From the NCBI GenBank assembly GCA_021802225.1, contig JAKAAS010000098.1, positions 1-6,783 of the forward strand: a stretch of DNA of 6,783 nucleotides, read 5' to 3'. Source of the stretch: Bacillota bacterium. GTDB lineage: Bacteria > Bacillota_E > Sulfobacillia > Sulfobacillales > Sulfobacillaceae. A program made the translations under genes and the position numbers. Positions 1 to 5,539 of the stretch are shown here, in pieces. The notes under the pieces were generated by a model that did no database searches, had not been told where the DNA came from, and saw nothing but the letters and a program-made list of their open reading frames with translations. Positions within the stretch are counted from its first letter, which is position 1, and every line of letters starts with the position of its first letter.

Positions 1-27
1 GAGTTCCGCCGTGGAGCTCACTTTTTT
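1..27 (+). terminator. Intrinsic terminator or attenuator at window edge
   Basis: GAGTTCC (1-7) pairs with GGAGCTC (13-19) as a 7-bp stem with one T-G wobble and a 5-base loop. It is followed by AC and six T residues (22-27). This is the form of a rho-independent terminator reading rightwards. The next gene's SD begins only 18 bases after the T-run and no good promoter lies between, so it may end an upstream gene or be the terminator arm of a leader (T-box or riboswitch type) cut off by the window edge. The stem could extend to the left of base 1. Confidence 0.6.
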
Positions 28-60
28 AGTCTTGCATCTTGCATAAGGAGCGATATAGCG

Positions 61-804
61 TTGGAGAGAAAACCCCTCATAGCGATTTCTATTTCCCGAG
101 AGCTTGGCCCGGATAACGTGTACCGGGACTTTTTGCGCTCCCCTTACTTGCACGCGGTGGTCCAGGCAGGGGGAATCCCCGTGATGCTTCCCAATATTCC
201 CGAAAGCGCCGAGGCGCTTTTGCGCTGTGACGGACTGCTCCTGACCGGGGGCGGGGACTTTTCCCCTTCAAGCTACGGCGCCGATGACGCCGGTACCCAC
301 TTGAAGGGAATATCGGCAGACCGCGACCAGACGGAGATTTCCCTGGTGCGCACAGCGCTGAGTCATAATATGCCGGTATTTGGGATTTGCCGGGGTGTTC
401 AGGCGATTGCGGTGGCTGGCGAGGGGAGCTTGGTCCAGGATATTCCCCGCATTTACCCGGATTCTTTGGTCCATCACAACCAGACGCAGGCGCGGAGCGA
501 GGCGACCCACCCGGTCAGCGTCGCTGCCGCGAGCCAGTTGCAAGCCATCACGGAGCAGACGGCGCTGCGGGTAAATTCGTTTCACCACCAGGCACTTGAG
601 CAAATTCCTGCGGGATGGCAGGTGTCTGCACAGGCCGAAGACGGGATTATCGAGGCCATTGAATATCCCGGATACGCGTGGGGGATTGGTGTGCAGTGGC
701 ATCCGGAAGACCTGGTGGACTCTCAGGAGGAAGCCCGCCGCCTATTCGCGGCGTTTGTCTCAGCCGCGCGCCGTTACAGGGAAGAGGAGGATGGCAATGT
801 CTGA
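61..804 (+). CDS. Gamma-glutamyl-gamma-aminobutyrate hydrolase-like class I glutamine amidotransferase (PuuD family)
   Basis: A 247-residue cytosolic hydrolase of the peptidase C26 / PuuD-like branch of the class I glutamine amidotransferases. The family hydrolyses gamma-glutamyl amides such as gamma-glutamyl-GABA. Visible signs are the N-terminal KPLIAIS strand, the LLLTGGGDFSPSSY turn, the nucleophile elbow GICRGVQ with catalytic Cys110, the following SLVQDI motif, and VQWHPE with His214 and Glu216 completing the triad. The length is normal for the family. The start is TTG at 61, ten bases after AAGGAG (45-50); the encoded protein begins just before the first conserved strand. The elbow differs slightly from the usual GICRGMQ and N-V-A-x-G-G-T-L pattern (here A-V-A-G-E-G-S-L), so the exact substrate is open. 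The gene overlaps the downstream asparaginase by 8 bases, which suggests translational coupling. No other polyamine or putrescine genes are visible, so the substrate cannot be fixed from context. Confidence 0.88.
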   Translation: MERKPLIAISISRELGPDNVYRDFLRSPYLHAVVQAGGIPVMLPNIPESAEALLRCDGLLLTGGGDFSPSSYGADDAGTHLKGISADRDQTEISLVRTALSHNMPVFGICRGVQAIAVAGEGSLVQDIPRIYPDSLVHHNQTQARSEATHPVSVAAASQLQAITEQTALRVNSFHHQALEQIPAGWQVSAQAEDGIIEAIEYPGYAWGIGVQWHPEDLVDSQEEARRLFAAFVSAARRYREEEDGNV

Positions 805-1810
805 ACTCTGTGTGAAAATCACGCGTGGCGGGATGGTGGAGAGCCGCGCTTTTGCCGATGTGGCCGTGGTGGACAGCCTGGGTCACATCCGTTACTGGCT
901 GGGAGACCCTGGACGCCAGGCTTTCTGGCGCTCCAGCGCCAAGCCCTTCCAGGCACTGCCCGTGCTGCTTTCCGGCGCTGCCAGCCAGTATCACTTTACC
1001 TCGGAGGAAGTCGCGATGATCTGCGCTTCCCACGGCGGGGAAGCGGAACACGTGCGGACCGTGTCTGGCCTCCTCAACCGCATCGGCGCCGATGCTCAGG
1101 ACCTGGCCTGCGGCATACACCCTCCGAGCTACCAACCGGCGGCGCGGGAAATGCAGCAGCAAGGCATTGAGCCGACAACGCTGCACAACAACTGCAGCGG
1201 GAAGCACACCGGGATGCTGACGCTGGCCCGAGCATTGGGCGCGCCCCTGCAGGGCTACGAAAACCCGAGCCACCCGGTGCAGCGGAAAATCCGGGAGAGT
1301 GTGGCCCTGATGACGGGGGTGCCGGAAGCTGACCTGGTCACCGGGACGGACGGGTGCAGCGTGCCGACCTTTTACCTTCCGCTGGCCCGCATGGCTTTTG
1401 CGTTTGCGCGTTTGGTGGACCCCCGCGGCCTGGGCGAAGATGTTCAGGTCGGGGCGACAATCATTGCAGAAGCTATGCGGGCTCACCCGTACCTGGTGTC
1501 GGGGACCGGGCGCCTGGAGGTGACACTGGCCGATGCGACCGGCAACCGGTTTGTGGCTAAAGGGGGTGCCGAGGCGGTTTTCTGCCTGGGAATTCCGGAA
1601 AAGGGACTAGGGCTCGCGGTGAAGGTGGATGACGGCATGTCCCGCACCGTTGCGAGTGTAGTGATTCAGTCCCTGCGGGATATGGGGGTGCTGTCTGATG
1701 GGGAGATGGCACAGTTGGCGGACGCGATGTCCCCCGTTTTGCGCAACCACCGCGGGCTGGAAGTCGGGAGGATCGAGCCGGTCTTCCACCTTCACCAGGG
1801 GAAGCTCTGA
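797..1810 (+). CDS. L-asparaginase II, Rhizobium etli ReAV type (AsnA II family)
   Basis: A 337-residue enzyme of the Rhizobium etli-type asparaginases, which hydrolyse L-asparagine to aspartate and ammonia and are unrelated to the E. coli AnsA/AnsB fold. All hallmarks are present: SSAK with Ser46 and Lys49 (S-x-x-K), CASHGGE with Ser78, HNNCSGKHTG with Cys133 and Lys136, GTDGCSVP with Cys187, and AKGGAEA with Lys255. These align at a constant offset of 2 with the Ser48/Lys51, Ser80, Cys135/Lys138 and Cys189 sites known from ReAV, including the zinc ligands, so an active metal-binding enzyme is expected. The start chosen is ATG 797, six bases after the GAGGAGG SD (784-790); an ATG at 791 abuts that SD and is too close. 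The start lies inside the end of the preceding gamma-glutamyl hydrolase gene. No signal peptide is seen, so it is cytosolic. No clear terminator follows. Confidence 0.93.
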   Translation: MSELCVKITRGGMVESRAFADVAVVDSLGHIRYWLGDPGRQAFWRSSAKPFQALPVLLSGAASQYHFTSEEVAMICASHGGEAEHVRTVSGLLNRIGADAQDLACGIHPPSYQPAAREMQQQGIEPTTLHNNCSGKHTGMLTLARALGAPLQGYENPSHPVQRKIRESVALMTGVPEADLVTGTDGCSVPTFYLPLARMAFAFARLVDPRGLGEDVQVGATIIAEAMRAHPYLVSGTGRLEVTLADATGNRFVAKGGAEAVFCLGIPEKGLGLAVKVDDGMSRTVASVVIQSLRDMGVLSDGEMAQLADAMSPVLRNHRGLEVGRIEPVFHLHQGKL

Positions 1811-1884
1811 GTCTTGGCTCACCAACATCCCCCGCGAACGCAGAGTCTTTGTGTGAGATGAGCTGAAAAAAAGTCCGGAATATC

Positions 1885-1913
1885 TTGAAAACGATCTCCT
1901 CTCTGATTAGAAT
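1885..1913 (+). promoter_or_regulatory. Sigma-A type promoter of the rubrerythrin operon
   Basis: TTGAAA (1885-1890) and TAGAAT (1908-1913) are separated by exactly 17 bases. Each matches the vegetative consensus in five of six positions. Transcription would begin near 1920, giving a leader of about 40 bases before the rubrerythrin ATG at 1960. It lies in the 149-base gap after the asparaginase gene. The sequence around it is AT-rich compared with its neighbours. Confidence 0.75.
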
Positions 1914-1921
1914 AATTCTTA
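1907..1921 (+). promoter_or_regulatory. PerR/Fur-family operator candidate over the -10 box
   Basis: TTAGAATAATTCTTA is a 7-1-7 inverted repeat (6 of 7 half-site positions symmetric). It matches the Bacillus Per box TTATAATnATTATAA at 11 of 14 defined positions, and the Fur box slightly less well (10 of 14). It contains the whole -10 box, so bound repressor would block RNA polymerase. PerR control of rubrerythrin is known in other Bacillota. A second inverted repeat, GGTAA-6-TTACC (1922-1937), follows immediately and could be another operator or a leader hairpin. Confidence 0.6.
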
Positions 1922-1959
1922 GGTAATTTCGGTTACCAAAAAACAGAGGGGGTTTTTTC

Positions 1960-2382
1960 ATGCCAGCACTGTCCAACACCAAGACTCATGGCAATCTTAA
2001 AGAGGCGTTCGCCGGAGAGTCTCAAGCTAACCGGCGGTATCTGTACTTCGCGCAGAAGGCCGACATCGAGGGTCGCCCAGATGTGGCCGGACTGTTTCGG
2101 GACGTGGCTGAAGGGGAGACAGGCCATGCTTTCGGCCACTTTGAATTTCTAGAAGAGGTCGGAGACCCAGTGACGGGCGTGCCGGTCGGCGCCACCGAGG
2201 ACAATCTCAAGAGCGCTATTGAAGGCGAGACCTATGAATACACCCAAATGTACCCAGGGTTTGCGAAAGTCGCCCGTGAAGAGGGCTTTGATGATGTCGC
2301 TGAATGGTTTGAAACGCTGGCGCGAGCGGAAAAGAGCCATGCGGGACGGTTCACAAAAGGGCTGGCAGCTCTCGACGAGTAA
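1960..2382 (+). CDS. Short rubrerythrin (erythrin/sulerythrin type), diiron peroxidase
   Basis: A 140-residue four-helix ferritin-like diiron protein. Rubrerythrins reduce hydrogen peroxide to water in the cytosol. The diiron ligand pattern is complete: Glu20 in [11 protein letters not shown], Glu53-x-x-His56 in EGETGH, Glu90-x-x-Glu93 in GETYEY, and Glu124-x-x-His127 in RAEKSH. The C-terminal rubredoxin domain of classical rubrerythrin is absent: the chain ends soon after the last helix and contains no cysteine at all, so a separate electron donor is required. The start is ATG 1960, seven bases after AGAGGGGG (1945-1952). It is the first gene after a strong promoter overlapped by a PerR-like box, and is followed by a GlpC/HdrD-like iron-sulfur protein and DUF3501. 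That context makes the iron-sulfur protein a candidate electron donor (inference). Confidence 0.95.
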   Translation: MPALSNTKTHGNLKEAFAGESQANRRYLYFAQKADIEGRPDVAGLFRDVAEGETGHAFGHFEFLEEVGDPVTGVPVGATEDNLKSAIEGETYEYTQMYPGFAKVAREEGFDDVAEWFETLARAEKSHAGRFTKGLAALDE

Positions 2383-2388
2383 ACCACA

Positions 2389-2405
2389 GGGGGCCTCAGG
2401 CCCCC
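2389..2405 (+). other. Very stable GC stem-loop without T-run between rubrerythrin and iron-sulfur gene
   Basis: GGGGGCC (2389-2395) and GGCCCCC (2399-2405) form a perfect 7-bp all-GC stem with a TCA loop, starting 6 bases after the rubrerythrin stop codon. No T-run follows, so it is not a standard intrinsic terminator. It may act as a weak terminator, or as a 3' barrier that stabilises the rubrerythrin message and gives it higher expression than the downstream genes. Confidence 0.6.
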
Positions 2406-2437
2406 CGCCATGATGGCTGGGCAAAGGGGGAGCGGGG

Positions 2438-3703
2438 TTGGAATACAATCCGAATACGGATCGTTACTGGGACGAAACGGCGTTGAGCTTGGATATGAAG
2501 AAAGCTTTTGACATCTGCAACGGCTGCCGGCTATGCTACAGCCTGTGCCCATCTTTTCCGGAACTGTTTAAAGCGGTGGAGTCGCACGATGACGATGCGG
2601 ATCTGCTGACTGAGGATGAATTGTCCCTGACTGCGGATTTGTGCTATCAGTGCAAACTCTGCTATCTCAAGTGTCCATATATTCCCCCGCACCGCTTTGA
2701 TCTGGACTTTCCCCGGCTGATGCTGCGCTCCAAGGCGGTGCGCGCAAAAAGACATGGGATAAAGCCGGCCGACCGATTTTTAGGGGATCCGGAGAGGGTG
2801 GGGCGGCTCGGTACGGCGGCGCCTGCCCTGTCCAACTGGAGCAATGAAAATGCCGTCATGCGCCAGCTCATGGAGAAGGCGGTGGGAATTGACAGGCGCC
2901 GGCACCTTCCCCGTTTCGCCCCCCTGCGCTTCTCCCAGTGGGCGGAAAAAAACCATGAGAAACCCAGTGCCGCTGATGTGGCCATTTTTTCCACATGCAC
3001 GGTGGAGTATCACGAGCCGGGGATCGGGCAGGCTGCGGTCAAAGTGCTCGCTCATAACGGCATTCAGGCCGCGGTGCCAGCCTTTCAGCGCTGTTGCGGC
3101 ATGCCTGCCCTGGACGGAGGGGACATTGCAGGGGCCACTCTCCGCGCCAAGCAGAACGTGGCCGTTCTGGTCCGCTACGCGCGGGAGGGTAAAAAGATCC
3201 TGGCCCTGCAGCCGACATGCGCTTACGTTCTGAAGAAGGAGTACCCTCTGCTTCTGGACACCGAGGAGGCCCGCCTAGTCAGCGAGCAGACGGTAGATGT
3301 CACAGAGTATCTGGCTCAGAAAGCGCGCAAGGGTGAACTGAAAAAGGGCTTTCGCCGTTCCTTGGGCACAGTCACGTACCATCTTTCATGCCATACCAAA
3401 GCGGAAGGACTGAAACGCTCGGCCCGCGATGTGCTGAGTTATGTGGACGGCACCACGGTGAATGTCGTTGACCACTGTGCCGGAATTGACGGCACCTGGG
3501 GGCTCAAAGCGGAATTTTATGACGCGTCGCAGAAAGTTGCTGCCAAACTGACGAAAGCCTTTCATGAGGCCCGCGGGACCCATGCCTGTTCCGACTGCGC
3601 ACTGGCTGGGCTGCAGATCGAAACAGCCAGCGACCGGCCCCCGAGCCACCCCGTGGAGCTTTTGTGGCAGGCATACGGTTTGGAAAGGAGTGACGGGGTG
3701 TGA
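2438..3703 (+). CDS. GlpC/HdrD-like iron-sulfur oxidoreductase with two 4Fe-4S motifs and two CCG-type domains
   Basis: A 421-residue protein of the heterodisulfide reductase-related (HdrD / GlpC / glycolate oxidase iron-sulfur subunit) family. Residues 27-38 (C27, C30, C33, C37 then P) and 69-80 (C69, C72, C75, C79 then P) are classical ferredoxin-like 4Fe-4S motifs. The first CCG domain has Cys187, the CCGMP motif at 219-223 and Cys261 (PTCAY). The second has Cys318 (LSCHTK), a degenerate [10 protein letters not shown] at 346-355 and Cys384/Cys387 (ACSDCALAG). No transmembrane segment or flavin domain is evident, so it probably passes electrons between soluble partners. The start is TTG 2438, seven bases after AAAGGGGG (2423-2430). 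Its end overlaps the DUF3501 start by four bases (GTGA). Genes of this type often sit beside rubrerythrin and DUF3501, but the reaction is not known to me; a role as electron donor to rubrerythrin is inference. Confidence 0.9.
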   Translation: MEYNPNTDRYWDETALSLDMKKAFDICNGCRLCYSLCPSFPELFKAVESHDDDADLLTEDELSLTADLCYQCKLCYLKCPYIPPHRFDLDFPRLMLRSKAVRAKRHGIKPADRFLGDPERVGRLGTAAPALSNWSNENAVMRQLMEKAVGIDRRRHLPRFAPLRFSQWAEKNHEKPSAADVAIFSTCTVEYHEPGIGQAAVKVLAHNGIQAAVPAFQRCCGMPALDGGDIAGATLRAKQNVAVLVRYAREGKKILALQPTCAYVLKKEYPLLLDTEEARLVSEQTVDVTEYLAQKARKGELKKGFRRSLGTVTYHLSCHTKAEGLKRSARDVLSYVDGTTVNVVDHCAGIDGTWGLKAEFYDASQKVAAKLTKAFHEARGTHACSDCALAGLQIETASDRPPSHPVELLWQAYGLERSDGV

Positions 3704-4275
3704 GGCCATTGACGCTGTCCGATATTGTTTCTCCCGAAAATTATGCCAAAGAGCGCGAAGAGTTTCGCCGCCGCATCATCGCCTTGAAAAGAATCCGCCG
3801 GGTCGAGGTCGGCCCGCGCATTTCCATCGTGTTCGAAAATCGGGACACCATGCGGTTTCAGGTGCAAGAAATGTGCCGCATCGAACATATCGAGGATCCG
3901 GTTCTGATACAGCGCGAGATTGATGTGTATAATGACTTGTTGCCTGCAGGGCGCAGCATTGGGGCCACCCTGCTGATTGCGCTGAATCAGGAGGATGACA
4001 TGCCGCAAATCCTGCACAGGCTCTCGGGAGTGGAAGAGCATGTGTTTTTGAACGGAGAAGGGTTTCGGGTGCATGCCCAGGCGGAGCCCGGGCGGTCGAC
4101 GGAAGAGAAGACCAGTGCAGTGCACTACCTGACCTTTATGTTCACGCTTGACCAGATAAACTTGCTGGCGCTGTCTCCCACGGTCTCCCTGGCGGTCCAC
4201 CATCCCGGCTATGATTTTCACACGGCGGTGTCCGCGGATGCCAAGGCCTCTCTGTTGGCTGACCTGATTCACTGA
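3700..4275 (+). CDS. DUF3501 family protein
   Basis: A 191-residue protein recognised as DUF3501 from its N-terminal LTLSDIVSPENY, the basic stretch ALKRIRRVEVGP (28-39), the FENRDTMRFQVQEMCRIE core (45-62), a YNDLLP motif, and the late block TSAVHYLTFMF. No biochemical function is established. The protein has a single cysteine (Cys59), no metal-binding motif, no signal peptide and no membrane segment. The many Arg, Glu and aromatic residues in its conserved core suggest a soluble partner or assembly factor. It starts at GTG 3700, which overlaps the stop of the iron-sulfur gene in a GTGA arrangement, nine bases after AAAGGAG (3684-3690). This tight coupling points to co-translation in fixed ratio, and so to a complex with the iron-sulfur protein (inference). 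Confidence 0.9.
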   Translation: MRPLTLSDIVSPENYAKEREEFRRRIIALKRIRRVEVGPRISIVFENRDTMRFQVQEMCRIEHIEDPVLIQREIDVYNDLLPAGRSIGATLLIALNQEDDMPQILHRLSGVEEHVFLNGEGFRVHAQAEPGRSTEEKTSAVHYLTFMFTLDQINLLALSPTVSLAVHHPGYDFHTAVSADAKASLLADLIH

Positions 4276-4308
4276 CAGGACAGCCGCCGGAAATACACAC
4301 AAAAAAAC

Positions 4309-4316
4309 AAAGGGGG
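4309..4316 (+). promoter_or_regulatory. Ribosome binding site that points to an ATT start for the uracil-DNA glycosylase
   Basis: AAAGGGGG is the same SD as the one 7 bases before the TTG start of the iron-sulfur gene and close to AGAGGGGG before rubrerythrin. Its ideal spacing (9 bases) leads to ATT at 4326, in frame with the glycosylase. No ATG, GTG or TTG lies in frame between it and 4374. The ATG at 4336 is in another frame and its reading frame closes after 21 codons. Confidence 0.55.
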
Positions 4317-4325
4317 CGGCCTCGG

Positions 4326-5009
4326 ATTTCATTCCATGATAGTGCCGAAGAAGCTCAATGCCAGCGTTGCCGCTTGCATGAGACTCGGTCCCAGGTGGTA
4401 ATGGGGTCGGGTTTCCTGCAGGCATCCGTGATGTTTACCGGAGAAGCTCCGGGCCGGATGGAAGACCGGACGGGCACCGGATTTCAAGGTCAGGCGGGGC
4501 GCAAATTTGACAGGATGCTAGAGTATCTGGGTCTGCCGCGGGAGGCGGTTTGGCTGAACAACGCCGTGCGCTGCCGCCCCGTGGAGATGAACCGCAACCG
4601 GGCGCCTCACCGTGATGAAATTGCTGCATGCCGTCCTTGGCTCCTGCGCGATGTCGCCAACGTCTCGCCGCGGGTGATCGTGCCGCTGGGGCGCGTCGCT
4701 TACCAGGCGCTGACAGGCCGACTGGACTTTTCTCAGGTCCGGGGCAGCATTGTGGAGATGACGGAACGGACCGTGGCGTTTCCCATGTTCCACCCCGCGT
4801 ACCTGATTTACCGCCCAGCCTCCGTAAAGACAGTGTGCCGGGATTTGCTCCAGTTGGGGCAGTTGCTGGATTCCTGGCAGATTCCCCGCGCGACTGGCAA
4901 TGGGTCTTGGTGCGAATCGGAGAACTGGCGGGAGCAATCTTTGGAGATCCGGACCGAGCCGGAAAGAGTCGCCCGGGGAATGGTAGACAAGCCCAAGCCC
5001 GGCCTGTAG
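4326..5009 (+). CDS. Family 4 uracil-DNA glycosylase (4Fe-4S), probable ATT start
   Basis: This enzyme removes uracil arising from cytosine deamination in DNA. Numbered from the proposed ATT start (227 residues), the features are: Cys12-x-x-Cys15 in QCQRCRLHETRSQVV; GEAPGRMED at 39-47 (catalytic motif 1) followed by F53; NNAVRCRP with Cys83; AACRP with Cys102; VIVPLGRVA; and MFHPAY with His156 (motif 2). Cys12, Cys15, Cys83 and Cys102 are the four expected cluster ligands of family 4. The first conventional start, TTG 4374, begins after Cys15 and would lose two ligands, so an upstream start is required. ATT 4326 sits nine bases after AAAGGGGG; the open frame closes upstream at 4260-4262, leaving CTG 4272 as a poorer choice. 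A one-base sequence error near 4336 is the alternative. A tail of about 45 residues follows the core and I recognise no domain in it. The usual P-F after the motif 1 region is G-F here. It is 50 bases from DUF3501 and probably co-transcribed. Confidence 0.88.
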   Translation: MSFHDSAEEAQCQRCRLHETRSQVVMGSGFLQASVMFTGEAPGRMEDRTGTGFQGQAGRKFDRMLEYLGLPREAVWLNNAVRCRPVEMNRNRAPHRDEIAACRPWLLRDVANVSPRVIVPLGRVAYQALTGRLDFSQVRGSIVEMTERTVAFPMFHPAYLIYRPASVKTVCRDLLQLGQLLDSWQIPRATGNGSWCESENWREQSLEIRTEPERVARGMVDKPKPGL

Positions 5010-5200
5010 ACTAGTCGCAAGGCTGGGGACGCCTGCCCATGGGGAGCGCCTCGCGGGAGCAGTATGGTACAGACCACAGATGTTTTGGTGTGATTCCGGC
5101 AATTTTAGGGTAAACTGGTGCAATCAGCCGCGCTGGGCATGGTAGCGCGCCAGTCAGGCGGAAGACGTCTGCGGAGCGTGGCATTTTGGTCTAGAAGAAA

Positions 5201-5222
5201 GGAGGGAAGCCCGCTTTCCTCC
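5201..5222 (+). other. Purine-rich stem-loop in the leader before the zinc-ribbon gene
   Basis: GGAGGGAA (5201-5208) can pair with TTTCCTCC (5215-5222), an 8-bp stem with one G-T wobble and a 6-base loop. The left arm is part of a perfect-looking SD (AAAGGAGGG, 5198-5206) that has no start codon at proper spacing. The rest of 5010-5261 holds no gene or known RNA that I can recognise, and no convincing promoter. Confidence 0.4.
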
Positions 5223-5261
5223 CCGGAGCTGGGGCTTTCGGGATTCCAGCGGGCGCTTTTG

Positions 5262-5447
5262 GTGACATACCCAGTTTGTCCGCAATGCGGAAATCACTGG
5301 CTCGGGCGTCTTAGAGGTCCCGGGTGGTTTTACTGTGCGGTATGCATGGTGGAACTGCGGCTGGAGGAAGGCTTAATGGCCGTCTACATGATTACCCCGG
5401 AAGGAGAACGGGACCGGGTTGCTGACTATGCGCGCCAACGCCCGTGA
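5262..5447 (+). CDS. Small zinc-ribbon protein of unknown function
   Basis: About 61 residues. The core is VCPQCGNHWLGRL, then GWFYCAVCMVELRLEEG: two C-x-x-C pairs (Cys6/Cys9 and Cys25/Cys28 from GTG 5262) spaced as in a compact zinc ribbon, followed by a short beta-rich tail (MAVYMITPEGER) typical of small Bacillota zinc-ribbon proteins that carry no assigned function. The start is uncertain. The frame stays open back to GTG 5118 (109 residues), but the extra segment is rich in Arg, Ser and Gly, uses rare Arg codons and looks non-coding. TTG 5259 and GTG 5262 lie just before the conserved core but have only a weak AGCGGG upstream. It may belong to the transcript of the glycosylase or have its own. 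Function cannot be inferred from neighbours. Confidence 0.6.
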   Translation: MTYPVCPQCGNHWLGRLRGPGWFYCAVCMVELRLEEGLMAVYMITPEGERDRVADYARQRP

Positions 5448-5496
5448 GACTGGGGGGCGGTCCCGGGACGAATTGGGCCGGATGCTTCGGGTCCGT

Positions 5497-5533
5497 GAAA
5501 AAGCCTGCTCCCCCTTTTTGAGGGACAGCAGGC
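5497..5533 (-). terminator. Intrinsic terminator of the alpha/beta hydrolase gene
   Basis: Read on the minus strand, GCCTGCT and AGCAGGC arms (plus strand 5527-5533 and 5503-5509) form a perfect 7-bp stem. Further CCC/GGG pairing inside extends it across a small bulge, and TTTTTC follows (complement of 5497-5502). It begins 7 bases past the hydrolase stop. On the plus strand no T-run follows the hairpin, so it acts mainly leftwards. Confidence 0.85.
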
Positions 5534-5539
5534 AGCGCG

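Noticed and set aside
791..796. ATG 791 as the asparaginase start
   Set aside because: It directly abuts the GAGGAGG SD with no spacer; ATG 797 has the proper 6-base spacing.
647..1486. Long minus-strand open frame opposite the asparaginase gene (279 codons)
   Set aside because: It is a shadow of the GC-rich plus-strand gene: the protein is rich in Arg, His and Pro, shows no family motif, and the plus strand encodes a complete asparaginase with all active-site residues.
1811..1884. Search for a terminator after the asparaginase gene
   Set aside because: Only short, distant complementary pieces (AGCTC and GAGCT) were found, with an A-run rather than a T-run; not enough for a terminator call.
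4336..4401. ATG 4336 as glycosylase start or as a leader peptide (21 codons)
   Set aside because: It is out of frame with the glycosylase, lies 19 bases from the SD, and encodes no recognisable peptide. It stays relevant only if an indel is found.
3562..4425. Minus-strand open frame of 287 codons opposite DUF3501 and the end of the iron-sulfur gene
   Set aside because: It spans two recognised coding genes and their gap, has no convincing SD or motif, and has the composition of an antisense shadow.
5085..5116. TTGGTG and TAAACT as a promoter for the zinc-ribbon gene
   Set aside because: The spacing is 20 bases and the match is weak, so it is not reported as a feature.
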